In this document: in pieces, positions 1 through 7,570 of the stretch
Layout: every line of letters starts with the position of its first letter
Numbering within the stretch: position 1 is the stretch's first letter
Origin: Planctomycetota bacterium
Lineage (GTDB): Bacteria > Planctomycetota > PUPC01 > JACPCR01
NCBI GenBank assembly: GCA_030740295.1
Contig: JASLXP010000103.1
Span: 1 to 12,854 of the forward strand
Reading direction: 5' to 3'
Length of the DNA stretch: 12,854 nt
Made by a program: the position numbers and the translations under genes
The notes under the pieces: generated by a model
What the model saw: only the letters and a program-made list of their open reading frames with translations
Told to the model about the DNA's origin: nothing
The model's database searches: none

Positions 1-1
1 G

Positions 2-2203
2 ATTGTGATAGGTCTTGGCATTTACAGCTATGTGAAAAAATACCTGCCTTTGCTCGGTCAGCGAATAGTTGCATATACGACCAACGGTGTGGCAGTTCTC
101 CTGGTCGGCATCCTGCTGGCCAGGCACTGGCTGCCACTCGGCCCGGAGAAGGGGCTAACCCTCAACTTCATTTTCGTGGCCACTATTATCGGGGGATTGC
201 TGGCTCTGGTGCAGGTATTCCAGCACGTCTATCCATTCGTACTGGGCTGGTGTCTCGAACACAAATTCACGTTCTTGACCATCCCGACAGCGCTCGTGCT
301 CTGGGGATTCACCATTTGGCTGGGCTTTGAAAACGTCTTCGGCGTCATCCCGAAAGCCGCTGATGAAATCGGCATCGACGGCCAGGAGATTCGTACCATG
401 GATTTATGGGTCGAGGCCACGCACAGCTTCCCCGGCCTTGGCAAGGAATTCATGCCGCCTCTCGATGAAGGCTCATACCTTTTCATGCCGACGACCATGC
501 CGCACGCATCGATCGGAGAGTGCCTCGATGTTCTGCAAAAACAGGATAAAGCCCTGCGCGCCATCCCCGAAATCGAAAGCGTCGTTGGCAAGATCGGTCG
601 CGTCGAAAGCCCACTGGACCCCGCGCCTATTTCGATGATCGAAACGATCATCAATTACAGGCCGGAGTACATCACTGACAAAGACGGACATCGGAAGCGT
701 TTCAAGGTAGAGCAATTGAACGGCAGCAAGAAATTCGTCCGTGAGGAGAACGGCAACCTGATCCCCGATCCCGATGGCGCGCCCTACCGGCAGTGGCGCG
801 ACCACATCAAGAAGCCGGACGACATCTGGGATGAAATCGTTCGCGTTACCAAGATACCGGGCACCACTTCAGCTCCCCGTTTACAGCCTATTGCCGCCCG
901 CATCGTCATGCTGCAGTCCGGCATGCGCGCCCCCATGGGCGTGAAGGTGAAAGGGCCGGACCTTGAGACCATCGAAGAAGTCGGACTGCAGATCGAAAAG
1001 TTTTTGAAGGAAGTACCCTCGGTTGAGGCTTCGGCAGTGCTGGCCGACCGAATCGTGGGCAAACCGTATCTCGAAATCGATATCAACCGCGAAGCCAGCG
1101 CTCGGTACGGAGTCCACATCCGCAAAGTGCAGGATGTGATTGAAGTCGCCATCGGCGGGCGCAGGATCACAACGACGGTCGAAGGCCGCGAACGTTATCC
1201 GGTGCGGGTGCGCTATCAGCGTGAGCTGCGAGATCAGATAGAGCAGCTTGGCCGTATCCTTGTCCCGGCGGCCGATGGCTCACAGATTCCCATCGACCAA
1301 TTGGCGGAAATCAGATACCTCCGCGGCCCGCAGGTCATCAAGAGTGAAGACACGTTCCTGGTCGGCTACGTCATCTTCGATAAGAAGCCCGGCTATGCGG
1401 AAGTAGACGTGGTCGAGGATTGCCAGCGCTATCTGGTTCAGAAGCAGAAGACCGGCGAGTTCGATCTGCCATCCGGTGTGAGCTACAAGTTCGCGGGCAG
1501 CTACGAAAACCAGATCCGCGCTCAGAAAAGGCTCTCCGTCATTCTGCCACTCGCCCTGTTAATCATCTTTCTGATCCTCTACTTCCAGTTTAAGTCAGTC
1601 CTCACCACCCTGATCGTTTTCAGCGGCATCTTCGTTGCCTGGTCGGGTGGCTTCCAGATGATCTGGCTGTATTCGCAGGACTGGTTTCTGAACTTCAGCG
1701 TATTCGGGGTTGACATGCGCGAACTGTTCCAGGTGCATCCGTTCAACCTGAGCGTCGCGGTATGGGTCGGCTTCCTCGCCCTCTTCGGGATCGCCACCGA
1801 CGACGGGGTCATCCTTTCGACGTATCTGAATCAACGGTTCGCCGCAGACAAACCATCCACCATCGCGGGCATTCGACAAGCTACTGTGGAAGCCGGCAAG
1901 CGACGAATCCGCCCCTGCCTGATGACCGTCGCAACGACCATCCTCGCCCTCATCCCCGTCCTCACATCTACCGGCAGGGGCGCAGATATCATGGTACCGA
2001 TGGCCATCCCGTCCTTCGGTGGCATGACTGTCGTGCTCATAACCGTCTTCGTTGTGCCGACGCTCTACTGCCTTGTGAAAGAAATTGAGTTCGCCTTCGG
2101 TGTGAAGGAAGAACTGCCTGGAACGGGTGAAGAAAGTGACCGTGAGGAAGAAAAACGAGAAAAGGAGGAGGAGGAAGGAGATGGAGGAATGGCGCTGACC
2201 TAA
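2..2203 (+). CDS. cusA: CusA/CzcA-family heavy-metal efflux RND transporter, 5' truncated by window edge
   Basis: This is the C-terminal part of an inner-membrane RND pump that exports metal cations using the proton gradient, normally as a trimer with an adaptor and an outer-membrane channel. The frame is open to the left edge, so the start and TM1-TM6 lie outside; the numbering here starts at the GTG at position 5. Visible parts are extra membrane segments at about 28-107, a second periplasmic domain opening with KEFMPPLDEG (147-156), and membrane segments at about 509-529, 533-555, 580-606, 637-655 and 667-691. By alignment from memory to E. coli CusA, two of its three substrate methionines are kept (M211 in PISMIET, M302 in IVMLQSG) and one is Val. 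TM10 reads FGIATDDGVIL, with Asp where CusA has its relay Glu. The last ~35 residues are a Glu/Lys-rich tail. No adaptor or channel gene is in the window, so partners would lie to the left. The metal is not determinable. Confidence 0.93.
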   Translation: MVIGLGIYSYVKKYLPLLGQRIVAYTTNGVAVLLVGILLARHWLPLGPEKGLTLNFIFVATIIGGLLALVQVFQHVYPFVLGWCLEHKFTFLTIPTALVLWGFTIWLGFENVFGVIPKAADEIGIDGQEIRTMDLWVEATHSFPGLGKEFMPPLDEGSYLFMPTTMPHASIGECLDVLQKQDKALRAIPEIESVVGKIGRVESPLDPAPISMIETIINYRPEYITDKDGHRKRFKVEQLNGSKKFVREENGNLIPDPDGAPYRQWRDHIKKPDDIWDEIVRVTKIPGTTSAPRLQPIAARIVMLQSGMRAPMGVKVKGPDLETIEEVGLQIEKFLKEVPSVEASAVLADRIVGKPYLEIDINREASARYGVHIRKVQDVIEVAIGGRRITTTVEGRERYPVRVRYQRELRDQIEQLGRILVPAADGSQIPIDQLAEIRYLRGPQVIKSEDTFLVGYVIFDKKPGYAEVDVVEDCQRYLVQKQKTGEFDLPSGVSYKFAGSYENQIRAQKRLSVILPLALLIIFLILYFQFKSVLTTLIVFSGIFVAWSGGFQMIWLYSQDWFLNFSVFGVDMRELFQVHPFNLSVAVWVGFLALFGIATDDGVILSTYLNQRFAADKPSTIAGIRQATVEAGKRRIRPCLMTVATTILALIPVLTSTGRGADIMVPMAIPSFGGMTVVLITVFVVPTLYCLVKEIEFAFGVKEELPGTGEESDREEEKREKEEEEGDGGMALT

Positions 2204-2319
2204 GCCATCGTGGCATGGGCGTCCCGCCCGTGTTGGCTACTGAGTCATTTGTTCACGGGCGAGACGCCCGTGCCACGATAGTAAGGTCAGTTCCAAGCTC
2301 ACTTGAGTCAGCGCCATTC
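2187..2319. repeat. Nested inverted repeat (REP/BIME-like) spanning the RND stop codon
   Basis: The inner arms are 2207-2232 and 2254-2279, 26 bases each, matching at 24 positions when one is reverse-complemented, around a 21-base loop. Each inner arm is itself a hairpin: 2254-2272 is CACGGGCG-AGA-CGCCCGTG with perfect 8-bp arms, and 2214-2232 is the same with one G-T pair. The outer arms, 2187-2204 and 2302-2319, match at 16 of 18 positions, with GAATGGCGCTGAC shared exactly. The right side carries 22 extra bases (2280-2301). The left outer arm covers the last codons and the stop of the RND gene. The structure could end transcription or stabilise the mRNA 3' end. There is no T-run, so a classic intrinsic terminator is not evident. 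Confidence 0.8.
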
Positions 2320-2332
2320 GAGTGATGGAGTG

Positions 2333-2346
2333 ACGGCTTCAGCCGT
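2333..2346. repeat. Short perfect hairpin (ACGGC-TTCA-GCCGT)
   Basis: ACGGCTTCAGCCGT folds into a 5-bp stem with a TTCA tetraloop; the two 6-base arms are exact reverse complements around TC. It lies 14 bases right of the nested inverted repeat, so it could belong to a second REP-like family or to the same composite element. No T-run follows it on either strand. Confidence 0.5.
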
Positions 2347-2445
2347 TGATCGAGCGGGCATCCCCGACAATGAAGCGATTGCTGGGATACGACTCAGAGC
2401 CCAATCTGCTCTATTAACCATCATCCATCTTCCTCCTCTTTCCAC

Positions 2446-2472
2446 TTGACTCTCCGCGGCGGCATCGATAAA
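2446..2472 (+). promoter_or_regulatory. Possible sigma70-type promoter for recA
   Basis: TTGACT (2446-2451) is separated by 15 bases from GATAAA (2467-2472), and lies 45-70 bases before the recA ATG. The -35 matches five of six consensus positions, the -10 is weaker and the spacer is shorter than the usual 17. It is the best pair I see in the gap, but the prediction is tentative. Confidence 0.3.
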
Positions 2473-2506
2473 CAGATCCACACATTCGTTTACCACAGAA
2501 GACATG

Positions 2507-2510
2507 AGGA
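2507..2510 (+). promoter_or_regulatory. Shine-Dalgarno site that fixes the recA start
   Basis: AGGA (within ATGAGGA, 2504-2510) stands six bases before the ATG at 2517. The in-frame TTG at 2511 directly abuts it and leaves no spacing, so ATG 2517 is the supported start. Confidence 0.7.
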
Positions 2511-2516
2511 TTGACC

Positions 2517-3566
2517 ATGGCTGCGACCAAAGCTGCTGAACCTGCACCCGTAGAAAACAAAGCCCTTACCTTGGCCGTTGCGCAGATTGAAAAGCAATAC
2601 GGAAAAGGCGCCATCGTGCGGCTCGGATCGCAGGAAGCCGCCGACATGCCAGCCATTTCAACAGGGTCTCTGGGGCTGGATATGGCACTCGGTGTGGGCG
2701 GCATACCAACCGGCCGGGTTGTCGAGATCTTCGGGCCCGAAGCATCCGGCAAAACAACGCTGACTCTTCATCTTGTCGCGAATGCGCAGAAGGCCGGCGG
2801 CATTGCTGCATTCATAGATACGGAGCATGCACTCGATCCGACTTACGCAAAAAAGCTTGGAGTCAACCTGGACGATCTCCTCGTCTCTCAACCCGACACT
2901 GGCGAACAGGCTCTCGAGATATGCGAACTCCTCGTTAACAGCAACGCGGTCGATGTCATCGTTATTGACTCCGTGGCTGCTCTCGTCCCAAAGGCTGAAA
3001 TCGAAGGGAACATGGGTGACTCCCACATGGGGCTGCAGGCTCGTCTGATGTCGCAGGCACTGCGAAAGCTCACCGGAGCGATTCATAAATCCAAGGCGAT
3101 CGTCATGTTCACCAACCAGATCCGGCAGAAGATTGGCGTGATGTTCGGCAATCCTGAAACCACTCCTGGAGGCATGGCGCTCAAGTTTTATTGCTCGGTC
3201 CGGCTCGACATCCGCCGCATCGGATCCATCAAGACCGGCGACACCGTCATCGGCAATCGCACCCGCTGCAAGGTGGTGAAGAACAAGGTGGCCCCGCCTT
3301 TCCGCCAGGCCGAATTCGATATCATCTTCGGCCACGGCATCTCGCATACGGGCGAATTACTTGACTACGGTGTGGAATCGGAGGTCCTGAAGAAGACTGG
3401 CACATGGATCAGTTATGGGGAGATCAGGCTTGGCCAGGGCAGGGAGAAGTCCCGCGATTTTCTTATGGAAAACCCGGACATCCAGGACGAGATTCGGCAT
3501 AAGATCCTGGATGTAATGATGCCCAAGCCCAAGAAGACTGAAGAGTCTCCCCCCGAAGGCAAATGA
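2517..3566 (+). CDS. recA: Recombinase RecA
   Basis: RecA is the ATP-dependent strand-exchange protein of homologous recombination and the co-protease that triggers LexA cleavage; it forms filaments on single-stranded DNA in the cytoplasm. The 349-residue product is full length. Walker A is GPEASGKT at residues 73-80, Walker B is [18 protein letters not shown], and the signature region runs [19 protein letters not shown]. The C-terminal domain is recognisable from [20 protein letters not shown] onward. The N-terminus has a slightly longer Ala/Pro-rich lead than E. coli RecA. The C-terminal tail ([12 protein letters not shown]) is short and only weakly acidic. The gene stands alone: no recX or other SOS gene is adjacent, and its stop lies two bases from the convergent stop of the next gene. 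There is no intein and no frame break. Confidence 0.99.
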   Translation: MAATKAAEPAPVENKALTLAVAQIEKQYGKGAIVRLGSQEAADMPAISTGSLGLDMALGVGGIPTGRVVEIFGPEASGKTTLTLHLVANAQKAGGIAAFIDTEHALDPTYAKKLGVNLDDLLVSQPDTGEQALEICELLVNSNAVDVIVIDSVAALVPKAEIEGNMGDSHMGLQARLMSQALRKLTGAIHKSKAIVMFTNQIRQKIGVMFGNPETTPGGMALKFYCSVRLDIRRIGSIKTGDTVIGNRTRCKVVKNKVAPPFRQAEFDIIFGHGISHTGELLDYGVESEVLKKTGTWISYGEIRLGQGREKSRDFLMENPDIQDEIRHKILDVMMPKPKKTEESPPEGK

Positions 3567-3568
3567 CT

Positions 3569-4483
3569 TCATCGAAGCCGCAATTCCGCCAGCACGGGCT
3601 GGTGATCTGAAACGCGATCAGGCAGCACCTCGTAACGAACGAATTCCAAATCGTCCGAAATCAGGATCCAATCAAGGCGGTGTCCTGTTGATAAGAAAGT
3701 TGGCGTTTCGGTCAGCGGGTCAAACGCTTCGAGCTTCAGCCCGTTCACGAGCCGTTGAACTGCCGAATCCTTCCAGTCCCATTCGCAGTTGAAATCCCCC
3801 ATGACGATGAGCGGCCGGGTGCGGTCGGCGAGTTCCAGGATCAAGCGCTCAACCTGATGGCTGCGGTGCCTCCTGCGCGAGAAATCCAAATGGACCGAAA
3901 TGACATCCACTTCTCGAAAAACGCCCCTGAGAGGAATCCTCGCCGTCGAGATCACGAACCCTTTTGAAAAGGTTGGCGGCGTGGGCCGAAAGGTAACGGA
4001 AGCCGCACGGTGCAACTGAAACTCTGAAAGAAGGGCGGTGCCGTAATCGAGTTTCATTCCCTTGACATGCCTTCCGTGGACGAAGAACGGAAACAGACCA
4101 TCCTCGGCCAGGAATGAAGCCTGATGGGTGTTCCCACTCCAAAGCGCCTCGCCATCGCATTCCTGGAGGCCCACCATGTGCGCTTGCTCCCGGTCCAGCA
4201 GCTTTGCGATGTCCACCAGATTGCGCCGGATCGTCTTATTCCGGACCAATGCCTGATGAAGACGCGTTCTCCTCCCGTGCGCGATATTCAGACTGATGAC
4301 GCGAAATGTGTCGGACGTATCCCTCCCAGTTGGCTGAGCGGAAGGCGAGTTCTGTATTGTCTGAATGTTGAGGTCTCGAACCGTAGGCCCATTCGTCATC
4401 CGGGCAAGAGCCACTGCAGAAAGGAACATCAGGCCGGGCAGAAGAACGGAAATCAATGCCAGCTTTCTCAATCTCTTCTTCAT
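3569..4483 (-). CDS. Exported endonuclease/exonuclease/phosphatase (EEP)-family protein
   Basis: This is a metal-dependent phosphodiesterase-fold protein of the DNase I/Exo III/sphingomyelinase superfamily; the substrate is unknown. Residues 1-28 form a basic n-region (KKRLRK) and a hydrophobic stretch with ALA at 25-27, a signal peptide or membrane anchor, so it probably acts in the periplasm or at the membrane. A linker (29-58) is followed by the EEP core with its motifs in order: SLNIAHG (Asn66), VGLQECD (Glu108), VHLD (His198, Asp200), MGDFN (Asp230, Asn232), LDWI (Asp271) and SDH (Asp293, His294). All expected catalytic and metal-binding residues are present. The 304-residue length is normal for a secreted EEP protein. 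I see no strong ribosome binding site before the ATG, so the start is less certain. The gene converges on recA. DNase, phosphoinositide phosphatase-like and sphingomyelinase-like activities are all possible. Confidence 0.88.
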   Translation of the reverse strand: MKKRLRKLALISVLLPGLMFLSAVALARMTNGPTVRDLNIQTIQNSPSAQPTGRDTSDTFRVISLNIAHGRRTRLHQALVRNKTIRRNLVDIAKLLDREQAHMVGLQECDGEALWSGNTHQASFLAEDGLFPFFVHGRHVKGMKLDYGTALLSEFQLHRAASVTFRPTPPTFSKGFVISTARIPLRGVFREVDVISVHLDFSRRRHRSHQVERLILELADRTRPLIVMGDFNCEWDWKDSAVQRLVNGLKLEAFDPLTETPTFLSTGHRLDWILISDDLEFVRYEVLPDRVSDHQPVLAELRLR

Positions 4484-4600
4484 GTCACAGTTTTCGATGA
4501 CGCAGCGTTGTATTGAGACACCGCGTGATCATCACCGAATGCCCCATACTTCCCAAATCTCACGCTATTGGTTCGCGGGACGCCCTCACCACAGGGAACA

Positions 4601-5194
4601 CTACTTCTGCTTCCAGCCGCCCGCGTCGTCCTGATACCAGTGTCCCTTATCCACTTTCGCCCGGATCGCCTCTGTGAAAGGACCTACGATGTCAGAGAGC
4701 TTCTTGGGATTGATGCCATTGGCCCGGGCAAATTCTTTAACAAGTGCAGTGCGATCATTATTCTCAGCACTGACGAGTCTCTTGACCATGACCTTGTCTC
4801 TGCCGCCCAGACCGGAAAGACTGCGAACGACCAGCAGACCCTTGTTTCCTTCGCCGACAATACCTTTATCGAGGTGTGGCTTCAGTTGAGGATAGCGTGC
4901 TTTGCGGCTTTCTATCATCTTCCGGATGCCCGGGGTCGTGATGTTGAGATTTACATTCGCTTCGGCAAGAACCGCCTGAAAATCAACAGAAGGAAGGAAA
5001 TAAAACCGCCTGCGCTTAAAGGTCTGATCATTCCCATCCGTTTCCGGTGCCGGTTCGCCCTGTCTGATCTCTCCCTCAATTTTCTCAGCCGCCTTCTGAA
5101 TTTCACTCGGCGGAAAATTCACGTTGATGGTCACATTTGCACAACTGGCGACAAAACAGCAGATGACGAGTAATGGTAGTTTCGTTCTTTTCAT
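4601..5194 (-). CDS. DUF1318/YdbL-family lipoprotein
   Basis: This is a predicted lipoprotein. Residues 1-18 (basic start, hydrophobic core, then VASC) make a lipobox with the lipidated Cys at position 18. The stretch ANVTINVNFPPSEIQKAAE after it is typical of the non-enterobacterial DUF1318 proteins. The C-terminal ~100 residues align with E. coli YdbL: NITTPGIRKMIESRKARYPQ, LVKEFARANGINPKKLSDI and the ending GHWYQDDAGGWKQK. In E. coli, YdbL acts with YnbE and YdbH, which help move phospholipid to the outer membrane. Neither partner is visible here, so that role is only suggested by family. The start is well supported: AAGGAG (5201-5206) lies six bases before the ATG. A promoter-like pair lies about 90 bases upstream. 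It may be co-transcribed with the EEP gene 117 bases downstream, but the spacing argues for a separate unit. Confidence 0.85.
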   Translation of the reverse strand: MKRTKLPLLVICCFVASCANVTINVNFPPSEIQKAAEKIEGEIRQGEPAPETDGNDQTFKRRRFYFLPSVDFQAVLAEANVNLNITTPGIRKMIESRKARYPQLKPHLDKGIVGEGNKGLLVVRSLSGLGGRDKVMVKRLVSAENNDRTALVKEFARANGINPKKLSDIVGPFTEAIRAKVDKGHWYQDDAGGWKQK

Positions 5195-5282
5195 AAGTAG
5201 CTCCTTTTAGTTGATCCCAAGTAGTGTGGGCGCTCCGCGACCGCTCGGAAGCAGGGGCAGATTTTCAGACGTGAGCAACAGA

Positions 5283-5314
5283 AGTATATTCGGAGGCAGA
5301 TGGATTCGAGTCAA
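5283..5314 (-). promoter_or_regulatory. Possible promoter for the DUF1318 lipoprotein gene
   Basis: On the - strand, TTGACT (5314-5309) and TATACT (5288-5283) each match five of six sigma70 consensus positions. They are 20 bases apart, longer than the preferred 17. The -10 would leave a leader of about 80 bases before the ATG at 5194. The good hexamers are offset by the poor spacing, so confidence is low. Confidence 0.3.
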
Positions 5315-5330
5315 AGCAGATCTGGCCCTG

Positions 5331-7559
5331 TTATTCCGACCACTCTACCAGCCGAACGGTCAGCCCCTTTATCTTTGGCCGATCATGGTCGAACTGAATT
5401 TGGGCAACATCCCTCACGAGATCTCCCGTTCGCCAGATGGTTGTAGGATACAACCAGTCAGCCATAAGATGCCTGGCCGAGATTTTCTTGCCGTTCAGAA
5501 GCCGGAACTCGATAACCACCTCGTATTCCTTCTCCATGGGCTGGATACATTCCCAAAAAGTTTCTAACTGAATAGTGCGCGGGCCAACAGGGCTCAGCGG
5601 GGACCATCCCAGCAGCTTCGCTCCATCTGTCACCTGGTTTACAGGTGTGCCTATCGATAATGGTCTCGTGGCCAGAGCATCATGTTTTTTATCGAAACCA
5701 GCGCCTCGCCTGAACACGTAGAGTTTGTGTTTCCGGAATACGAGGTGGTATTCCGGCTTCAGTAACGCGGCGTCACGAGCGGCCAGCATCATTCCATAAT
5801 TGGTGTAGCGGTCGAACGGGTCAAACACCAGGTAATCCTGATCTTTCAGCGGGTGCCGATCCATCACGTTAATCATCCCGTAGTCTGTGAAATGGGAAGC
5901 AAGCCTGTAACTCGCCAAAACTGAACTGTCCCGCGGAATCAGATTTCTGATCTCATTGACCAACTCATCTCTCTTCGAGACCTCAAATGTTTCAGGTGTC
6001 ATCATCCTGAAAAAGAACAGATAAGAGCTCATGGAACTTGCAGCCAGTACTCCCCAACCCGCGCCGAGTAGCAGCTTCCTGCCGTTCTGAGGGGCCGCCA
6101 CCTTCAAGAATGATGGGAGGGCCTGGGCTCCAAGGACAGCGCCTGAGAAAAGGATGGGAATCAGAGTTGTATGGTTCCAGAATAGAATCGACTGGTGCAT
6201 CGGGTTGGCGCTGATGAGCAGAAAGACAAGGCTCGGCCCCAAAAGGAGCAGCCAGAACGGTCGCACAAGTGGTAGCAGAATCAGCGGGCACAAAAGATGC
6301 AGTAAAAAGACTATATTGCGGTAATTGAAAAGAAGATGGAACGTGTTTACCGGGCGGGAAATTAATGCCCAGGCAATTTCAGAAAAACTACCGCCGATGT
6401 GGTCGTAATAGCCGATTACAAAGCTGTATCCTCCCTTGGCCAGGTGGGGAAGAATTAGTTTTGTCCCGACCACAAAATACAGAACAGAGCCTGCGGCAAT
6501 GCCCAATCCCGTCTTTCGTGCAGGAGTCTGTAAAGCCATGACAACGCCAAACATCATTGTCATGGGCGCAAAATTCTCTTTAACAAGTATCGTCAGAATG
6601 CACCAGATGATGCACTGTCTGGGTCTGTTCGTGCCCATTGCATAGCAGGCCCACATAAGACAAAAGAGCCCTTGGGCTTCGTTATCCGGTCCATATGAGG
6701 ATCGAAAATTCACATACAGCATCGGTGGGTATAGAAGGTAGGCCAACCCGACCAGCAGCGCGAAAACAGCACTTCTACTCTTTTCGCGAGCGAGCAGAAA
6801 AAGCGGCAGCGCGGCCATCGAAAGCATAAGAGCATTTAAAACTAATAAGGTCTCATGATACGGGAACAGCCAATAGAGAGGGACCATGAAGATTTGCGTC
6901 AGAAACAAGTGCTCCATGGAAGTCTGCGGCTCAAAGGGATTTCCGCCGTAAATGTAGCTCTGGTTGTAAGAGAGCATGAAATTGCCGCGAAGCGTTTGGC
7001 TCAGACTTTCAGCAATCCGGCCTGAATCAGGGAAGCCGAGGTTCAAGGCCCGATACTGAAGAATATTAAGCCAGGCAAGAAGGAGGAAATGGATGACGAC
7101 TATAAAAATAAACACCGCAAACCAGACGCGGCGAAGGCAGTTGTCTTCCTCCGAGTCTTTTGACAGATGGAACGCAACCAGACTGGTAGTTATTCCTGCA
7201 ATTACGACCGCGTGAAGCACCAGAAGGAGATTGGTTTTGCCGGCTGAGGAAGCAATGAGTGGGGCAAGGAGAGTCAGGGATGGAAGCCCAAGCCACGAAA
7301 CTGGCCTTCGCTCAGTGTTCATTCTTGCCAGCAAGTGAAACAGACCAAGACCGATGCCTGCCCCGAAGCAAATCCACAGAAAAATGCCTGTGTCAATATA
7401 GGCAAAACCGTCTGGGGGAGTGAAGTACTCATTCCGTTTGAAGCCCTCATACAGATGATATCTCCCCTGCATAAAGACGGACACAAACCATGCCGTCGAA
7501 GCGCCTCCTGCACCGGCGAGTGGTCCTCCGAGTTTCTCGATGAGGGGGGGAGTTCTCAT
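5331..7559 (-). CDS. DUF2079 family GT-C-like polytopic membrane protein with C-terminal beta-sandwich-like domain
   Basis: This is a large inner-membrane protein of 742 residues. About 165 N-terminal residues hold several extra membrane segments. The DUF2079 core (about 165-620) starts at RALNLGFPDSGRIAESLSQT, which carries the early loop Asp seen in GT-C glycosyltransferase-type folds, and continues through MEHLFLTQIFMVPLYWLFPY, YLLYPPMLYVNFR, the KEN motif at 327-329 and the HQSILFWNHTTLIPILF segment. Residues 520-620 are a soluble, probably periplasmic, part. The last ~100 residues (LLGWSPLSP to the end, with PTTIWRTGDLVRD at 705-717) resemble the beta-sandwich tail found on many lipid-linked sugar transferases. 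By analogy it may transfer a sugar from a lipid carrier to an outer-face acceptor, but DUF2079 activity is not established. It begins 11 bases after the propeller gene, so the two probably form an operon. There is no strong ribosome binding site, which suggests coupled translation. Confidence 0.85.
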   Translation of the reverse strand: MRTPPLIEKLGGPLAGAGGASTAWFVSVFMQGRYHLYEGFKRNEYFTPPDGFAYIDTGIFLWICFGAGIGLGLFHLLARMNTERRPVSWLGLPSLTLLAPLIASSAGKTNLLLVLHAVVIAGITTSLVAFHLSKDSEEDNCLRRVWFAVFIFIVVIHFLLLAWLNILQYRALNLGFPDSGRIAESLSQTLRGNFMLSYNQSYIYGGNPFEPQTSMEHLFLTQIFMVPLYWLFPYHETLLVLNALMLSMAALPLFLLAREKSRSAVFALLVGLAYLLYPPMLYVNFRSSYGPDNEAQGLFCLMWACYAMGTNRPRQCIIWCILTILVKENFAPMTMMFGVVMALQTPARKTGLGIAAGSVLYFVVGTKLILPHLAKGGYSFVIGYYDHIGGSFSEIAWALISRPVNTFHLLFNYRNIVFLLHLLCPLILLPLVRPFWLLLLGPSLVFLLISANPMHQSILFWNHTTLIPILFSGAVLGAQALPSFLKVAAPQNGRKLLLGAGWGVLAASSMSSYLFFFRMMTPETFEVSKRDELVNEIRNLIPRDSSVLASYRLASHFTDYGMINVMDRHPLKDQDYLVFDPFDRYTNYGMMLAARDAALLKPEYHLVFRKHKLYVFRRGAGFDKKHDALATRPLSIGTPVNQVTDGAKLLGWSPLSPVGPRTIQLETFWECIQPMEKEYEVVIEFRLLNGKKISARHLMADWLYPTTIWRTGDLVRDVAQIQFDHDRPKIKGLTVRLVEWSE

Positions 7560-7570
7560 TTGGCGGGCAA

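Larger units (their letters stand above)
2204..2516. other. Gene-free region between the RND gene and recA
   Basis: I see no gene in these 313 bases. From left to right they hold most of the nested inverted repeat (to 2319), a short hairpin (2333-2346), a TCC-rich pyrimidine block (2421-2444), a possible -35/-10 pair (2446-2472) and the recA ribosome binding site. A 5-bp hairpin, AGAGC with a 7-base loop and GCTCT, lies around 2395-2411. I looked for LexA-type operators, both CTGT-N8-ACAG and GAAC-N4-GTTC, and saw none, so SOS control of recA is not supported by a recognisable box. Confidence 0.7.

Noticed and set aside
2658..3347. Long - strand frame (229 codons) antisense to recA
   Set aside because: recA is certain on the other strand; the antisense product has no motif or upstream signals.
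4568..5173. Long + strand frame (201 codons) antisense to the DUF1318 gene
   Set aside because: It has no recognisable domain and lies over a gene with a lipobox, ribosome binding site and family motifs.
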